Below are positions 34,963-44,267 of a stretch of DNA of 64,000 bases, one piece after another. Where the stretch lies: contig JAIOXN010000003.1 of assembly GCA_021741585.1 (NCBI GenBank), positions 62,001 to 126,000 on the forward strand, in the 5' to 3' direction. This stretch comes from Aquiluna sp. (GTDB taxonomy: Bacteria > Actinomycetota > Actinomycetes > Actinomycetales > Microbacteriaceae). The position numbers were made by a program, and so were the translations under genes. The notes beneath the pieces are model-generated. The model made no database searches, had not been told where the DNA came from, and saw only the letters and a program-made list of their open reading frames with translations. Every line of letters begins with the position of its first letter. Position 1 is the first letter of the stretch.

Positions 34963-36731
34963 TCGAGAATATCTAGAATTCTGGTTCCGGCCGAAATAGT
35001 TGCCCCAACGGCTACGCCAATTGAGCTGACAGTTCCCTTGCGGTGAGCCGTAAGTGGCTGCTCCATCTTCATAGCCTCAAGCACTGCTACAAGATCGCCT
35101 TCTTCAACTGCAGCACCTTCTGCCACTGCCAGCTTCACAACTGTTGCCTGCATTGGTGCGACCAATGAGTTACCTTTTGCACCTGTGTGGCTTGATGAAT
35201 GGGCTGACTTCATGCGCTTTGGTGCATGTCCGGCTGCAGATCCGATTTCGCCGACTAGAAGTCTTCTTGGGACGCTAACTTCTAGGCGCTTCCCGGCGAC
35301 CTCAACCACGACATCATGCCGCACCTCAGGTTCAGGAAGATCCTCTGCAATTCCATGCCAAGGTTCGATGTTGTTGTCCCACTCGGTTTCGATCCACCGG
35401 GTGTAGATGCCAAATTTTCCACCCTCACCGATAAACGCCGGGTGTTTCACAATTTCGCGGTGGAAAGGCAGCACGGTTGGAAGTCCGAGAACCTGCATCT
35501 CCTCGAGCGCTCTTCTTGAGCGTGCTAGAGCCTCGTCGCGAGTCTTTCCGGTGACAATTAGCTTTGCAACCATCGAGTCGAAGTTTCCTGAGATGACGTC
35601 TCCTGAAACCACACCGGAGTCAACTCTTACCCCGGGACCACTTGGCGCATAGAAAACGTGGATTGGGCCGGGGGCTGGCAAGAATCCCCTTCCGGCATCT
35701 TCGCCGTTGATCCTGAATTCAAAGGAGTGGCCCTCAACCTTCGGGTCCGCATAATCCAGCACTCCACCTTCGGCGATTCTGAATTGTTCGCGAACCAAAT
35801 CGATACCGGTGACCTCTTCGGACACGGGGTGTTCAACTTGGAGTCTGGTATTTACCTCGAGGAATGAGATTGTGCCGTCTTGGGCAACCAAGAACTCACA
35901 AGTACCGGCTCCGACATATCCAACTGCCTTGAGGATTGCCTTGGAGGAGTCGTAGAGCTTCTGAATCTGCTCATCAGTTAGAAATGGCGCTGGGGCTTCC
36001 TCAACTAGTTTCTGGTGGCGACGCTGCAAAGAACAGTCACGAGTGGAGACAACAACCACATTGCCGTGTTCGTCTGCAAGGCACTGGGTTTCAACGTGTC
36101 GAGGCTTGTCTAGGTATTTCTCCAAGAAGCACTCGCCGCGACCAAATGCTGCAATTGCCTCTCTCGTCGCAGATTCAAAGAGTTCCTTGATTTCAGATTT
36201 CTCACGAACAATCTTGATGCCGCGACCACCGCCACCGTAGGCCGCCTTGATGGCAACCGGTAGTCCGAACTTTTCAACAAATTCTTCAACCTCTGAAACT
36301 TCTTCAACCGGGTTGATAGTTCCTGGGGCTAACGGAGCGCCTACGCTTTCGGCAACCTTGCGAGCGGATACTTTGTCTCCAAGTTGTTCGATTGAATCTG
36401 GCCTTGGGCCAATCCAAATTAGTTCTGCATCAATTACCGCTTGAGCAAACTGGGCATTTTCAGAAAGAAAACCGTATCCGGGGTGAACCGCATTGGCACC
36501 CGATCGCTTGGCAATCGAGATGAGTTTTTCAGAGACTAGATAAGTTTCGGCTGCGGTTTCACCGTGCAGGGCGAATGCCTCATCGGCAAGCTTTACGTGC
36601 TGAGCGTTTCTGTCACCGTCCGCGTAGACAGCGACAGTGAGGATGCCTGCATCCTTCGCTGCGCGAATGATGCGAACCGCGATTTCACCGCGGTTGGCTA
36701 TTAGTAGTTTTCTGATTCGCCGCTCGGTCAT
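34959..36731 (-). CDS. accA3: Acyl-CoA carboxylase alpha subunit (biotin carboxylase plus biotin carrier)
   Basis: 590 residues combining an N-terminal biotin carboxylase ([20 protein letters not shown], then the ATP-grasp loop [14 protein letters not shown] near 165 and [14 protein letters not shown] near 292) with a C-terminal biotin carrier whose biotinylated Lys is in EAMKMEQPL near residue 557. It forms the alpha chain of acetyl- and propionyl-CoA carboxylases with the beta subunit at 41783 and the epsilon subunit at 41556. The biotin is attached by BirA (43499). maf lies upstream on the same strand, 74 bases away. The symbol follows mycobacterial usage. Confidence 0.93.
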   Translation of the reverse strand: MTERRIRKLLIANRGEIAVRIIRAAKDAGILTVAVYADGDRNAQHVKLADEAFALHGETAAETYLVSEKLISIAKRSGANAVHPGYGFLSENAQFAQAVIDAELIWIGPRPDSIEQLGDKVSARKVAESVGAPLAPGTINPVEEVSEVEEFVEKFGLPVAIKAAYGGGGRGIKIVREKSEIKELFESATREAIAAFGRGECFLEKYLDKPRHVETQCLADEHGNVVVVSTRDCSLQRRHQKLVEEAPAPFLTDEQIQKLYDSSKAILKAVGYVGAGTCEFLVAQDGTISFLEVNTRLQVEHPVSEEVTGIDLVREQFRIAEGGVLDYADPKVEGHSFEFRINGEDAGRGFLPAPGPIHVFYAPSGPGVRVDSGVVSGDVISGNFDSMVAKLIVTGKTRDEALARSRRALEEMQVLGLPTVLPFHREIVKHPAFIGEGGKFGIYTRWIETEWDNNIEPWHGIAEDLPEPEVRHDVVVEVAGKRLEVSVPRRLLVGEIGSAAGHAPKRMKSAHSSSHTGAKGNSLVAPMQATVVKLAVAEGAAVEEGDLVAVLEAMKMEQPLTAHRKGTVSSIGVAVGATISAGTRILDILD

Positions 36732-36805
36732 AATTCCATAGCTTATTGGTCAAAAAGGGCATGGTTTTATAAGCAAGGCACAAAAAACAAAGGTTTTTGT
36801 TGGGG

Positions 36806-37396
36806 TTATCTCCAGAGGCTTAGGTAATCGCGCCCAAGCTCATTCATCATTTTTCTAAGAGCAACCAAGGACAGGCCAACAACTGTGTGGTAATCGCCCT
36901 CGATCCGCTCCACAAATGCCCCGCCTAGGCCATCGATCGTGAAGGCTCCGGCAACTTCAAGCGGCTCCTTGGTGGCAACGTACTTCTCGATGTCTTGATC
37001 ACTGAGGTTTGCAAAGTGAACCTTGGTGCTAGTTACCAAGCCCACTTCTTTACCGGATTGGTGGTCCACCAGATAGTGACCGGAGAACAGCTCGCCGAAA
37101 TTTCCGCGCATTTGCTGCCACCTAGCAAAAGCCACCTCTGGAGCTTTTGGCTTACCTAGAATCTCACCTTGAAACCAAAGCGCGGAGTCGCAACCAAGTA
37201 CTAAATCTTCCCCGGCGACCGCTTTCGCCTTTGCCCTTGCTAGCCAAAGGGTTAGATCGTGGGCACTTGAAGGGGCAAGTTTTTCAACAACTTCTTCCTC
37301 ATCTACCCCAGGGGCAATGGTGTCAAAGACAATCCCGGCTTCAGTCAAAAGCTTTTTTCGGGCAGGGGATGTTGATGCTAAAAGAAGTTTGGTCAC
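36806..37396 (-). CDS. maf: Maf-like nucleotide pyrophosphatase
   Basis: House-cleaning enzyme hydrolysing non-canonical or UTP/dTTP-type nucleotides to the monophosphate. 196 residues. The N-terminal LLLASTSPARKKLL carries the family SxSPRR-like substrate site in the actinobacterial form SPARK. VLGCDSALW holds the catalytic Asp, and GAFTIDGLGGAFVERIEGDYHTVVGLSL is the conserved C-terminal block (about 150-177). The GTG start is at 37396. It is divergent from the RNA methyltransferase, with about 30 bases between starts. The order maf-acc is also seen in mycobacteria. Confidence 0.93.
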   Translation of the reverse strand: MTKLLLASTSPARKKLLTEAGIVFDTIAPGVDEEEVVEKLAPSSAHDLTLWLARAKAKAVAGEDLVLGCDSALWFQGEILGKPKAPEVAFARWQQMRGNFGELFSGHYLVDHQSGKEVGLVTSTKVHFANLSDQDIEKYVATKEPLEVAGAFTIDGLGGAFVERIEGDYHTVVGLSLVALRKMMNELGRDYLSLWR

Positions 37397-37428
37397 AATT
37401 ATTAGGTTAGCTGTGGAACACTTTGTTA

Positions 37429-38604
37429 GTGATCTTGAGATTAGAAATTGAAAAAGTTGCCCACGGAGGCATTTTTATTGCTCGCCACGAAGGGCGTGCC
37501 GTGTTTGTTACCGGCGCAATCGATGGCGAAGTTGTTGATGCAGAAGTCTATGAGGATGCTGGAAAATACCTCAGAGCCAAAGTTGTTGAGGTAATCACGC
37601 CTAGCGAGCACCGCAGACCTCACTTCTGGAAGGCTGTATCAGAGGGCGCCGGTGGAGCAGAGTTTGGCCACATCGACCTCGAATACCAGCGAGTGCTCAA
37701 GGCTCAGGTCCTCGAGGAAGCGCTCGAGCGCATGGCTGGAATCACCCAAAAAGTGGTAGTTGAGCCAGCCCCAAGTGATCTAGATGGCAAAGGTTTGCAC
37801 TACCGAACCAGGGTTCAGCTCAATGTTGACGAGCGCGGCAACGCAGGACCGGTTCGGATGCGCACGAACGAAATTGTTTATTCGCGGGATTTGCCACTTG
37901 CAGTCGGCGAGATTGAAGAACTTGGTCTGCATCTGAAGAACTGGTCAGGCGTGAAAAAGATTTCGATTGCCGCAAGCTCCACCGGAGATTTGCAGTGGAG
38001 CGTCGATTCCAAGGTTCAGGGATCTCAAAGATTGGTTGAAAGGGTTGGGGGCAGAACCTTCCGCCTTTCAAGCGGTGCTTTCTGGCAAGTTCATAAGGAC
38101 GCGGCAGCCATGCTGGTTGAAGCGGTGCAGCAGGGAGCCAAAGAACTCGGGTTTGACCAGACCAAAGAAAACCTTGACCTATACGCAGGTGCCGGACTCT
38201 TTAGCGCAACTCTGAGCGTGCAGTACCCGGAGGCCAGGTTCACTGCTGTTGAGAGCAGCAAGATTGCTGTGGCTGACGGAGAAAAGTCATCCAGGGATCT
38301 GAACAACCTCACTTTTGTGAAATCCGATGTCTTGCAGTATTTGCGAACCCAAAAGGCAACCCCTGGAAGGTTTGACACTGTGGTGCTGGATCCACCACGT
38401 TCTGGTGCTGCCGGCAAAGTGATTGATGCGCTGATTGCAATTGAGGCTAGAAACCTGATTTATGTGGCATGCGATCCAGTTGCACTTGCCAGGGATCTAT
38501 CGACTTTGACCAAGGCCGGCTACCAACTTAGGGGACTTAGATCCTTCGATATCTTTCCTCATACTCACCACTTTGAGTCTGTGGCACTGCTATCTCGGGG
38601 GTAA
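37429..38604 (+). CDS. TRAM-domain RNA uracil-5-methyltransferase (RumA/TrmA family)
   Basis: A 391-residue enzyme expected to methylate C5 of uridine in rRNA or tRNA. An N-terminal TRAM OB-fold (about residues 1-55) contains VAHGGIFIARHEGRAVFVTG. The Rossmann methyltransferase follows, with DLYAGAGLFSATL near 245, LDPPRSGAAGKV near 322 and the catalytic Cys in YVACDPVALARDL near 348. The four-cysteine Fe-S motif of E. coli RumA is not evident. Possible starts are GTG 37429 and TTG 37423; neither has a ribosome site. I chose the GTG because family proteins begin just before the TRAM domain. Confidence 0.88.
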   Translation: MILRLEIEKVAHGGIFIARHEGRAVFVTGAIDGEVVDAEVYEDAGKYLRAKVVEVITPSEHRRPHFWKAVSEGAGGAEFGHIDLEYQRVLKAQVLEEALERMAGITQKVVVEPAPSDLDGKGLHYRTRVQLNVDERGNAGPVRMRTNEIVYSRDLPLAVGEIEELGLHLKNWSGVKKISIAASSTGDLQWSVDSKVQGSQRLVERVGGRTFRLSSGAFWQVHKDAAAMLVEAVQQGAKELGFDQTKENLDLYAGAGLFSATLSVQYPEARFTAVESSKIAVADGEKSSRDLNNLTFVKSDVLQYLRTQKATPGRFDTVVLDPPRSGAAGKVIDALIAIEARNLIYVACDPVALARDLSTLTKAGYQLRGLRSFDIFPHTHHFESVALLSRG

Positions 38605-38613
38605 CCTAGCTCA

Positions 38614-39258
38614 ATGGAGCACGTAAGAGTTGCAATCGTTGATGATCACGAAGCGGTGAGACTAGGTTTTGCTGGAACCTGCGCCGACTTCGGTTTTGAA
38701 CTAGTCGGTTCAGCCCCAACGGTGAACGAACTTCTGGACCAAATAGGCGGCAAAGACTGCGAAGTGATTGTTTCTGATTTGTCTTTGGCAGATGGTTCTT
38801 TGGTGCAAGAAAACATCGAGCGTCTTGTCGAATACGGTGCAGCGGTCTTGATTTTTAGCATCGCAGACAAACCAGCAATGATGCGCTCGGCACTGCGCGC
38901 CGGAGCAACTGCGATTGTTCCAAAATCTCAGCCGATGGTCGACCTTGCCGAAGCAATCAAACTTTCGGCAAAAGGGGCGATCATCAATAACCCTGAAACC
39001 AGCGCAATGATCGATGCTGATTCCCTATTCAAAGAAGCAAATCTCTCTGCTCGTGAACGCGAGGTGCTGTCGCTCTATGCATCTGGGATGAGTCTCAAGC
39101 AGGTGGCATATGAGCTCAACATCAAGCAGAGCTCTGCCAAAGAGCACATTGACCGGGTTCGAGTCAAATACGCCAAATTGGGTCGCGAGGCGGCAACCAA
39201 GGTGGATTTGTTTAAGCGTGCTCTTGAAGATGGCATCCTTTCAGGAGATTTGCTTTAG
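38614..39258 (+). CDS. NarL/LuxR-family response regulator
   Basis: 214 residues: a receiver domain with the acidic pocket IVDDHE (residues 8-13), phospho-acceptor Asp55 in VIVSDLSLADG and the conserved Lys in AIVPKSQ near 107. A C-terminal LuxR helix-turn-helix starts at LSAREREVLSLYASG (about 142-156), with the recognition segment KEHIDRVRVKY. It shares one base with the histidine kinase gene that follows (TTAGTG junction) and is presumably phosphorylated by it. No target operator can be named. The ATG lies nine bases after the RNA methyltransferase stop. Confidence 0.92.
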   Translation: MEHVRVAIVDDHEAVRLGFAGTCADFGFELVGSAPTVNELLDQIGGKDCEVIVSDLSLADGSLVQENIERLVEYGAAVLIFSIADKPAMMRSALRAGATAIVPKSQPMVDLAEAIKLSAKGAIINNPETSAMIDADSLFKEANLSAREREVLSLYASGMSLKQVAYELNIKQSSAKEHIDRVRVKYAKLGREAATKVDLFKRALEDGILSGDLL

Positions 39259-40430
39259 TGTCATCGTCGGTTCTCACCACGGCGGCCTCGGCGCGACTTG
39301 AGTCCTTGTTCCGGAAGCTCTACACAGCAACTGTGGCCCTTTCCGGAATCGAAGTAGTCGCTAACGGGTTGAGCCAGGCTCAATATCTGGATCCCCTCAG
39401 TTATCTCTTTTTGGCACTGTTTGTGGCAAGTGTTTTGGCGCCATTGATCTCAAGTTTTTTCGGATCGGCAAAAGATGTATGGTTCTGGATTCACGGTGGG
39501 ATGAGCATGCTGATCATGCTGATCTGGCCTTGGGCAATTCCTGATCCCACAATGCTTCCTGCTGAATTCCAGCCTTGGATTTGGTGGGGGGTCGGAATGG
39601 CGGCCATCAGTGTTGGTGTGACGACGAGCACTAAATTCGCAATTGTTTATTTGATTGCAAATTCAGTCATCTGGTTTTTGCTTGACACGAGTCCCTTTGG
39701 GGGCGCCTCAGATCAATGGGTGAGTTTCCAGGATTCGGTTTACATATTCTTATTTAGCGGAACCGTAATAGGTTTGGTGAGTTTAGTTAGGGAAGGCGCA
39801 CGCCAGGTGGATTCAACCAACACCGAGGCGATTCAGGCTGCAATTGCTCAAGCCCAGGTCGATGCCATCGAGCGCGAACGGCAGAGAATCGATGCTTTGG
39901 TCCATGATCGAGTCCTGAATACTTTACTGCTAGCCGCCAAGGCCAAGACTCTCGAAGAGCGAGGGCACGCAGTTGCGTTGGCTCAAGAGGCAATAACAAG
40001 TTTGAGCCATGCAGACGAGGATCCGCATGATCAAGATGGTGTGACTCCACTGGGTTTGTTCAGGGCTCTAAAGCGAGCAGCAATTCGACTGGTTCCTGAG
40101 GTTGTGGTTGAAACCTCAACCGGCGGAACCGAACCCATTCCGGGAGATGTTGCCCAAGCTCTAACTGAGGCGACCCTACAGGCTTTGGATAATGCCCATA
40201 GGCACTCGAGGGCTTCCAAAATTCTGCTGCGAATGGACTCTCCTAGCGAATCGGAAATTCAAATCTGGGTTGAAGACAATGGTGTGGGATTTCGAGTTGA
40301 TCGAGTCCCGAGAGATCGCATCGGAATAAAAACATCAATTTATTCAAGAATGAACTTGGTTGGAGGGGCGGCTTCCATCAACAGCGAAGTTGGCCAAGGA
40401 ACAAAAATCCTTCTCAGGTGGGCAGCATGA
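39258..40430 (+). CDS. Membrane-bound histidine kinase, HisKA_3 type
   Basis: A 390-residue sensor kinase with about five to six membrane segments in residues 20-185 and little extracytoplasmic sequence, suggesting sensing within the membrane. The phospho-accepting His is at about residue 216 in ERQRIDALVHDRVLNTLLL. The helix deviates from the usual ERxRIAxELHD pattern by having VHDRV. The ATPase follows, with N-box ATLQALDNAHRHS (about 313), G1 box VEDNGVGF and a G2-like GIKTSIYSRMNLVGG. It partners the response regulator upstream. It overlaps the following membrane protein gene by four bases if that starts at ATG 40427. Confidence 0.9.
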   Translation: MSSSVLTTAASARLESLFRKLYTATVALSGIEVVANGLSQAQYLDPLSYLFLALFVASVLAPLISSFFGSAKDVWFWIHGGMSMLIMLIWPWAIPDPTMLPAEFQPWIWWGVGMAAISVGVTTSTKFAIVYLIANSVIWFLLDTSPFGGASDQWVSFQDSVYIFLFSGTVIGLVSLVREGARQVDSTNTEAIQAAIAQAQVDAIERERQRIDALVHDRVLNTLLLAAKAKTLEERGHAVALAQEAITSLSHADEDPHDQDGVTPLGLFRALKRAAIRLVPEVVVETSTGGTEPIPGDVAQALTEATLQALDNAHRHSRASKILLRMDSPSESEIQIWVEDNGVGFRVDRVPRDRIGIKTSIYSRMNLVGGAASINSEVGQGTKILLRWAA

Positions 40431-41392
40431 TCAAGGTTCCAAGACTCGCACTAATCCTTTTTGCTCTTGGGTTTGGGGCCTTTCACGGAATCCTTGGGCT
40501 CTTGTACTTGCAGCAATATGAGAGATCAGAATATGCAACTATCGCGATTTCACTCTATTTTGTAGCACTGTTGCTGACTCTTCTCTCCAGACCAGGATTA
40601 AGGCTAAAGACACCAATTGCCATCTTCAATCTTCTGGTCACGGTGGCGATACCTATCCTCATAGCGCAGGCCATCCAAGAGGGTTATGTGGTCGGCTACA
40701 GCACCTGGTATGTCGCCGGCCTCGCAACTCTGATGGGGATCACTGCAATTCGCCGACATCCGGTCCTGGCCTGGATAGGTGTGCTTTTTATGGTTGCAGA
40801 AGTTGTGATCTGGGGTGGGCTATCAACCCTTTTTAGCTCGGGCATCGTCGGGGCACTCCTTCTCGTGACGGCTGCCCAAGGCGCATCCATTGCAATCACG
40901 TCCTCAACTAAGGCGGCCAACGAGGCAAAGTCCAAAGCACTTGATAATGAGGCCGCCCTGGTTGCCGCCTCGGCTGCACGAGCTGAGCGAAAGCGACGTG
41001 TGAAAGAGGCACTGCGTGGATCATTGCCCCTCTTGGAGCAGATCGTTGCTAAAAAAGGCAATCTCACAAAGGATCAAAAGCTTGCCGCCATGCTGGCAGA
41101 AGCATCGCTTCGCGACCAGATTCGCGGGCGGATGCTAATTGAACCGGTTTTGGTGGAGGCGATTTCCAACGCAAGAACCCGTGGGGTTGAGGTTCAACTG
41201 CTTGATGATGGCGGCATCTCAGAATTGGATCCCGCTGACCGCACAGCGCTCCTAAGGAGGGTTGCCAGCGAACTTGGTGGAATCAATTCGGGCAAGGTCG
41301 TCATTAGATCCGTTGCTGGAGAAGAGTGGACTCTGACGGTCGCGGCAATTCGAAAAGACTCAGATCGCCCGGATCTTTTCTTGAGGCTTTAA
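40427..41392 (+). CDS. Membrane protein with degenerate kinase-like tail, third gene of a two-component operon
   Basis: A 321-residue protein I do not recognise. Residues about 5-165 hold roughly six membrane segments, like those of the kinase just upstream. A charged, probably coiled-coil stretch follows (about 170-215, Ala/Glu/Lys/Arg-rich). The C-terminal domain (about 230-320) has RMLIEPVLVEAISNARTRG, which resembles the alpha helix of a HATPase N-box, and later beta-like strands (VVIRSVAGEEWTLTVAAI). It has no phospho-accepting His box, no G1 (DxGxG) and no G2 box. It may be a decayed kinase paralogue acting as a co-sensor or partner. The start is ATG 40427, overlapping the kinase stop (ATGA); GTG 40418 is an alternative. 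Confidence 0.75.
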   Translation: MIKVPRLALILFALGFGAFHGILGLLYLQQYERSEYATIAISLYFVALLLTLLSRPGLRLKTPIAIFNLLVTVAIPILIAQAIQEGYVVGYSTWYVAGLATLMGITAIRRHPVLAWIGVLFMVAEVVIWGGLSTLFSSGIVGALLLVTAAQGASIAITSSTKAANEAKSKALDNEAALVAASAARAERKRRVKEALRGSLPLLEQIVAKKGNLTKDQKLAAMLAEASLRDQIRGRMLIEPVLVEAISNARTRGVEVQLLDDGGISELDPADRTALLRRVASELGGINSGKVVIRSVAGEEWTLTVAAIRKDSDRPDLFLRL

Positions 41393-41400
41393 ATGAGAGC

Positions 41401-41422
41401 GGGGCGGATTCTCATCCGCCCC
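41401..41422. terminator. Hairpin between convergent operons
   Basis: GGGGCGGAT (41401-41409), loop TCTC, ATCCGCCCC (41414-41422): a nine-pair GC-rich stem just after the membrane protein stop at 41392 and ahead of the end of the epsilon subunit gene on the other strand. No clean T-run follows on either strand, so it may be a bidirectional, imperfect terminator. The rest of the gap (41423-41555) shows no gene. Confidence 0.65.
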
Positions 41423-41555
41423 ATCTTCCCCGTAGCGATTTCTCGCTTGTCTTTGGCTCCCTTATAGCCACCAAGACTTAACTTCAATCATGGCGCTAAT
41501 CTTGGGTGGCAAAAGGTTTTTGACCTTTTTGTTACATAGCTCTTCGGGGGACGAT

Positions 41556-41783
41556 TTAGAGTCCCGGACGGGAGCTGGCGCTCCAGCTCGAGCCAATGTC
41601 CGCTCTCAAGATATTTGGATTTTTGCTCCAACTCGATTTTGGTGCACGCAGTGCGATGCGTCCGAGCCTGCGAGATTCCCTGATTGCAGACATCACCACC
41701 GCAAGTGCTGCAGCCTGTTCGCCTTCGTTGCCGCCTTTAACGTGGATCAGTTCTGAGATTTCTTCTGCTGAATATTGCTTCAT
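41556..41783 (-). CDS. accE: Acyl-CoA carboxylase epsilon subunit
   Basis: A 75-residue protein in the right place for AccE: it starts at a TAATG junction with the carboxylase beta subunit. The sequence has the epsilon pattern: EISELIHVKGGNEGEQAAALAVVMSAI forms the conserved N-terminal block (IxVxxGNP-like strand then a long Ala-rich helix), and the C-terminus is the typical W/S/R/P tail (SSWSASSRPGL). In actinobacteria this subunit binds and activates the alpha6-beta6 acyl-CoA carboxylase core. It is small and easily missed. The overlapping frame on the plus strand is a shadow. Confidence 0.8.
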   Translation of the reverse strand: MKQYSAEEISELIHVKGGNEGEQAAALAVVMSAIRESRRLGRIALRAPKSSWSKNPNILRADIGSSWSASSRPGL

Positions 41784-43372
41784 TAGAGTGGGATGTTTCC
41801 GTGCTTTTTAGGCGGCAGATTGGCCCGTTTGGTCTTTAGCGCCCGGAGTGAGCGAATGACCGAGGTTCTTGTCGCAGCCGGCTCAATGATTGAATCCAAC
41901 TCTCCGCGTTCTGCTGCTAAAAATGGGCTGGCAACGTTGTAGGTGTATTCGCGAGCGAGCTTATCGCGAACCATTGCAATGTCTTCGCCGGCCTCGGTGG
42001 CCTCTTTTATCTTGTCTCGGAACAGAATGTTTACTGCTCCTTGGCCACCCATAACCGCAATTTCCGCCGTCGGCCAGGCTAGGTTCATGTCGGCTCCAAG
42101 TTGCTTGGATCCCATCACGATGTATGCGCCGCCATATGCCTTGCGGGTAATCACGGTCACCAGTGGCACGGTTGCTTCTGCGTAGGCATACAAAAGCTTG
42201 GCTCCGCGCCGGATAACTCCGGCCCACTCTTGGTCTGTGCCCGGCAGGTAGCCCGGAACATCAACCAGGGTCAAGATTGGAATCGAGAAGGCGTCACAGA
42301 ACCTCACAAAGCGAGCAGCTTTTTCACCAGCCTCGATGTTCAAAGTCCCGGCCATTTGCAATGGCTGGTTCGCGACGATGCCAACGCTGTTGCCGTCAAC
42401 ACGAGCAAATCCGATCAAGATGTTTGGAGCAAAAAGCGGCTGAACTTCTAAGAATTCGCTCTCGTCCACGATCGCCTCGATGATCGTGTGCATGTCGTAA
42501 GGCTGATTCGGGCTGTCAGGAATGATGGTGTTTAGTTTTCGGTCCAAGTCGGTGATTTCTAGCTCCGACTCCGATTGATAGGTGACAGTTTCCGAGAGAT
42601 TGTTTTCTGGAAGGTAACCGATCAGCGCCTTGGCGTAGTCGATGGCATCAGCCTCGTCGTTAGCCAGGTAGTGTGCCACACCTGAAGTTTCATTGTGGGT
42701 CCGAGCACCACCAAGCTCCTCCATGCCAACGTCTTCACCGGTTACGGTCTTGATCACATCTGGGCCGGTGACAAACATGTTTGAGGTTTTATCAACCATG
42801 ATCACGAAGTCGGTTAGTGCAGGTGAGTACACAGCACCACCGGCAGCAGGGCCCATGATGATTGAGATTTGTGGGATGACGCCCGAGGCCATGGTGTTGA
42901 GTTTGAAAATCTCACCGTATTTTCCAAGAGCGATGACGCCTTCTTGGATTCTGGCTCCACCTGAATCCAACATTCCGATCAGAGGAACTCCGGTTTTGAT
43001 TGCAAGTTCCATGATCTTGATGATTTTGTTTCCGGCTGTTTCGCCAAGCGAACCACCGAATACTGTGAAATCTTGAGAATAAACCGCTACCTGTCGGCCG
43101 TGAATGGTTCCAACTCCGGTTACCACCGAATCGCCATATGGTCGCTTTCCATCCATTCCAAACGCGGTTGAACGGTGACGAACATATTCGTCCACTTCGA
43201 CAAACGATCCGTGATCAAGCAGCATTTCGATGCGGTCGCGAGCGGAGTTCTTGCCTTTTGCCTGCTGCTTTTCTTTGGCTAGTTCACCCGGGGTGACGAC
43301 CGCCTCTTGATATCTTTGGCGAAGATTCTCGAGTTTGCCCTGGGTGGTACCTAGATCTGGCTTTTGGGACAC
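41783..43372 (-). CDS. accD: Acyl-CoA carboxylase beta subunit (carboxyltransferase)
   Basis: 529 residues, the carboxyltransferase of acetyl/propionyl-CoA carboxylase, moving CO2 from carboxybiotin to acyl-CoA for malonyl- or methylmalonyl-CoA. N- and C-terminal crotonase-type halves are present: [24 protein letters not shown] near 85-108 (in parts), the oxyanion stretch [14 protein letters not shown] near 170, the second oxyanion loop [18 protein letters not shown] near 410, and [12 protein letters not shown]. It resembles mycobacterial AccD5. It is divergent from birA and coupled to accE. Confidence 0.93.
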   Translation of the reverse strand: MSQKPDLGTTQGKLENLRQRYQEAVVTPGELAKEKQQAKGKNSARDRIEMLLDHGSFVEVDEYVRHRSTAFGMDGKRPYGDSVVTGVGTIHGRQVAVYSQDFTVFGGSLGETAGNKIIKIMELAIKTGVPLIGMLDSGGARIQEGVIALGKYGEIFKLNTMASGVIPQISIIMGPAAGGAVYSPALTDFVIMVDKTSNMFVTGPDVIKTVTGEDVGMEELGGARTHNETSGVAHYLANDEADAIDYAKALIGYLPENNLSETVTYQSESELEITDLDRKLNTIIPDSPNQPYDMHTIIEAIVDESEFLEVQPLFAPNILIGFARVDGNSVGIVANQPLQMAGTLNIEAGEKAARFVRFCDAFSIPILTLVDVPGYLPGTDQEWAGVIRRGAKLLYAYAEATVPLVTVITRKAYGGAYIVMGSKQLGADMNLAWPTAEIAVMGGQGAVNILFRDKIKEATEAGEDIAMVRDKLAREYTYNVASPFLAAERGELDSIIEPAATRTSVIRSLRALKTKRANLPPKKHGNIPL

Positions 43373-43498
43373 ATTTTCTCCTATCGCCTGCCCTACTTTA
43401 GCGAGCGACTTCTATTCCTTGTTTGAGCAATTAACACAAGCAAACACCAATTTCATCGTAGCTTCCTACAAATTCGTCGATTGCGATATCGTTTCTTT

Positions 43499-44248
43499 GT
43501 GGAATTACCTAAATCACAATCATTAGTGCAGCGGCTTGAATATCTAGCGAGCGTGGATTCCACGAATCTTGAACTTGGTCGCAGGAATTCAATTTCTTCG
43601 ATTCCTAACTTCACAGCTTTGGTCTCTGGATCTCAAACCGATGGACTGGGCAGAATGGGAAGAGCTTGGGTATCTGAACCAAACAGCTCAATTTCTGTTT
43701 CTCTATTGCTGCGCTCTGATGCGAGCATTGAACAGTTGTCTTGGGTGAACCTCATCGCTGGAGTTAGTGTCCAGGCAACGATTTCGAGTCTTAGCCCAGA
43801 ATCTAAAGTGAGTGTTAAATGGCCCAACGATGTCTTGGTTGAGGGCAAGAAAATCTCCGGAATTTTGTCTCAGCTTCAAGAAGATGGATCTTTGGTGCTT
43901 GGGGTGGGGATAAACCTTCTTAGGCAGGAGGCAGCTCCCGATCACGCAATTTCCCTGAGCGATCTTGGAGTGGAATCTTCGTTTGACGAGGTGCTGGCCC
44001 TGTTTCTAACTCATTTTCGGGCACGCTGGGCAATCTTCCAGGATTCGCCTTCACTTGCAATCAAGAAAACGCGTGGCGAACTCCAGCAGGTCTGCTCGAC
44101 CTTGGGTCAGGCTGTCAGGGCTGAATTGCCGGGTGGCAAGACCTTGCATGGCATCGCATCCGAGATAGATGATTTGGGCCAATTGGTGATTCTCACACCG
44201 GAAAGAGTTGCCTTGGCCGCTGCAGACGTCTGGCATCTGCGAAACTAG
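43499..44248 (+). CDS. birA: Biotin--[acetyl-CoA-carboxylase] ligase, no DNA-binding domain
   Basis: Attaches biotin to the carrier domain of the carboxylase alpha subunit. About 249 residues. The catalytic domain begins VDSTNLELGRRNS, with GSQTDGLGRMGRAW (the biotinyl-AMP loop, usually GRGRxGRxW) near residue 44. VKWPNDVLVEGKKISGILSQ holds the catalytic Lys near 110, and GVGINLLRQ follows. There is no N-terminal winged helix, so it is not a repressor. The start is GTG 43499 or TTG 43481; neither has a ribosome site. It is divergent from accD, and purK follows 19 bases after its stop. Confidence 0.92.
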   Translation: MELPKSQSLVQRLEYLASVDSTNLELGRRNSISSIPNFTALVSGSQTDGLGRMGRAWVSEPNSSISVSLLLRSDASIEQLSWVNLIAGVSVQATISSLSPESKVSVKWPNDVLVEGKKISGILSQLQEDGSLVLGVGINLLRQEAAPDHAISLSDLGVESSFDEVLALFLTHFRARWAIFQDSPSLAIKKTRGELQQVCSTLGQAVRAELPGGKTLHGIASEIDDLGQLVILTPERVALAAADVWHLRN

Positions 44249-44267
44249 TGGTCGGCGAAAGGTTTCG

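Noticed and set aside
41490-41756. Plus-strand frame in the gap after the membrane protein
   Set aside because: It runs antisense to accE, which has family features and a coupled start; the plus frame has neither.
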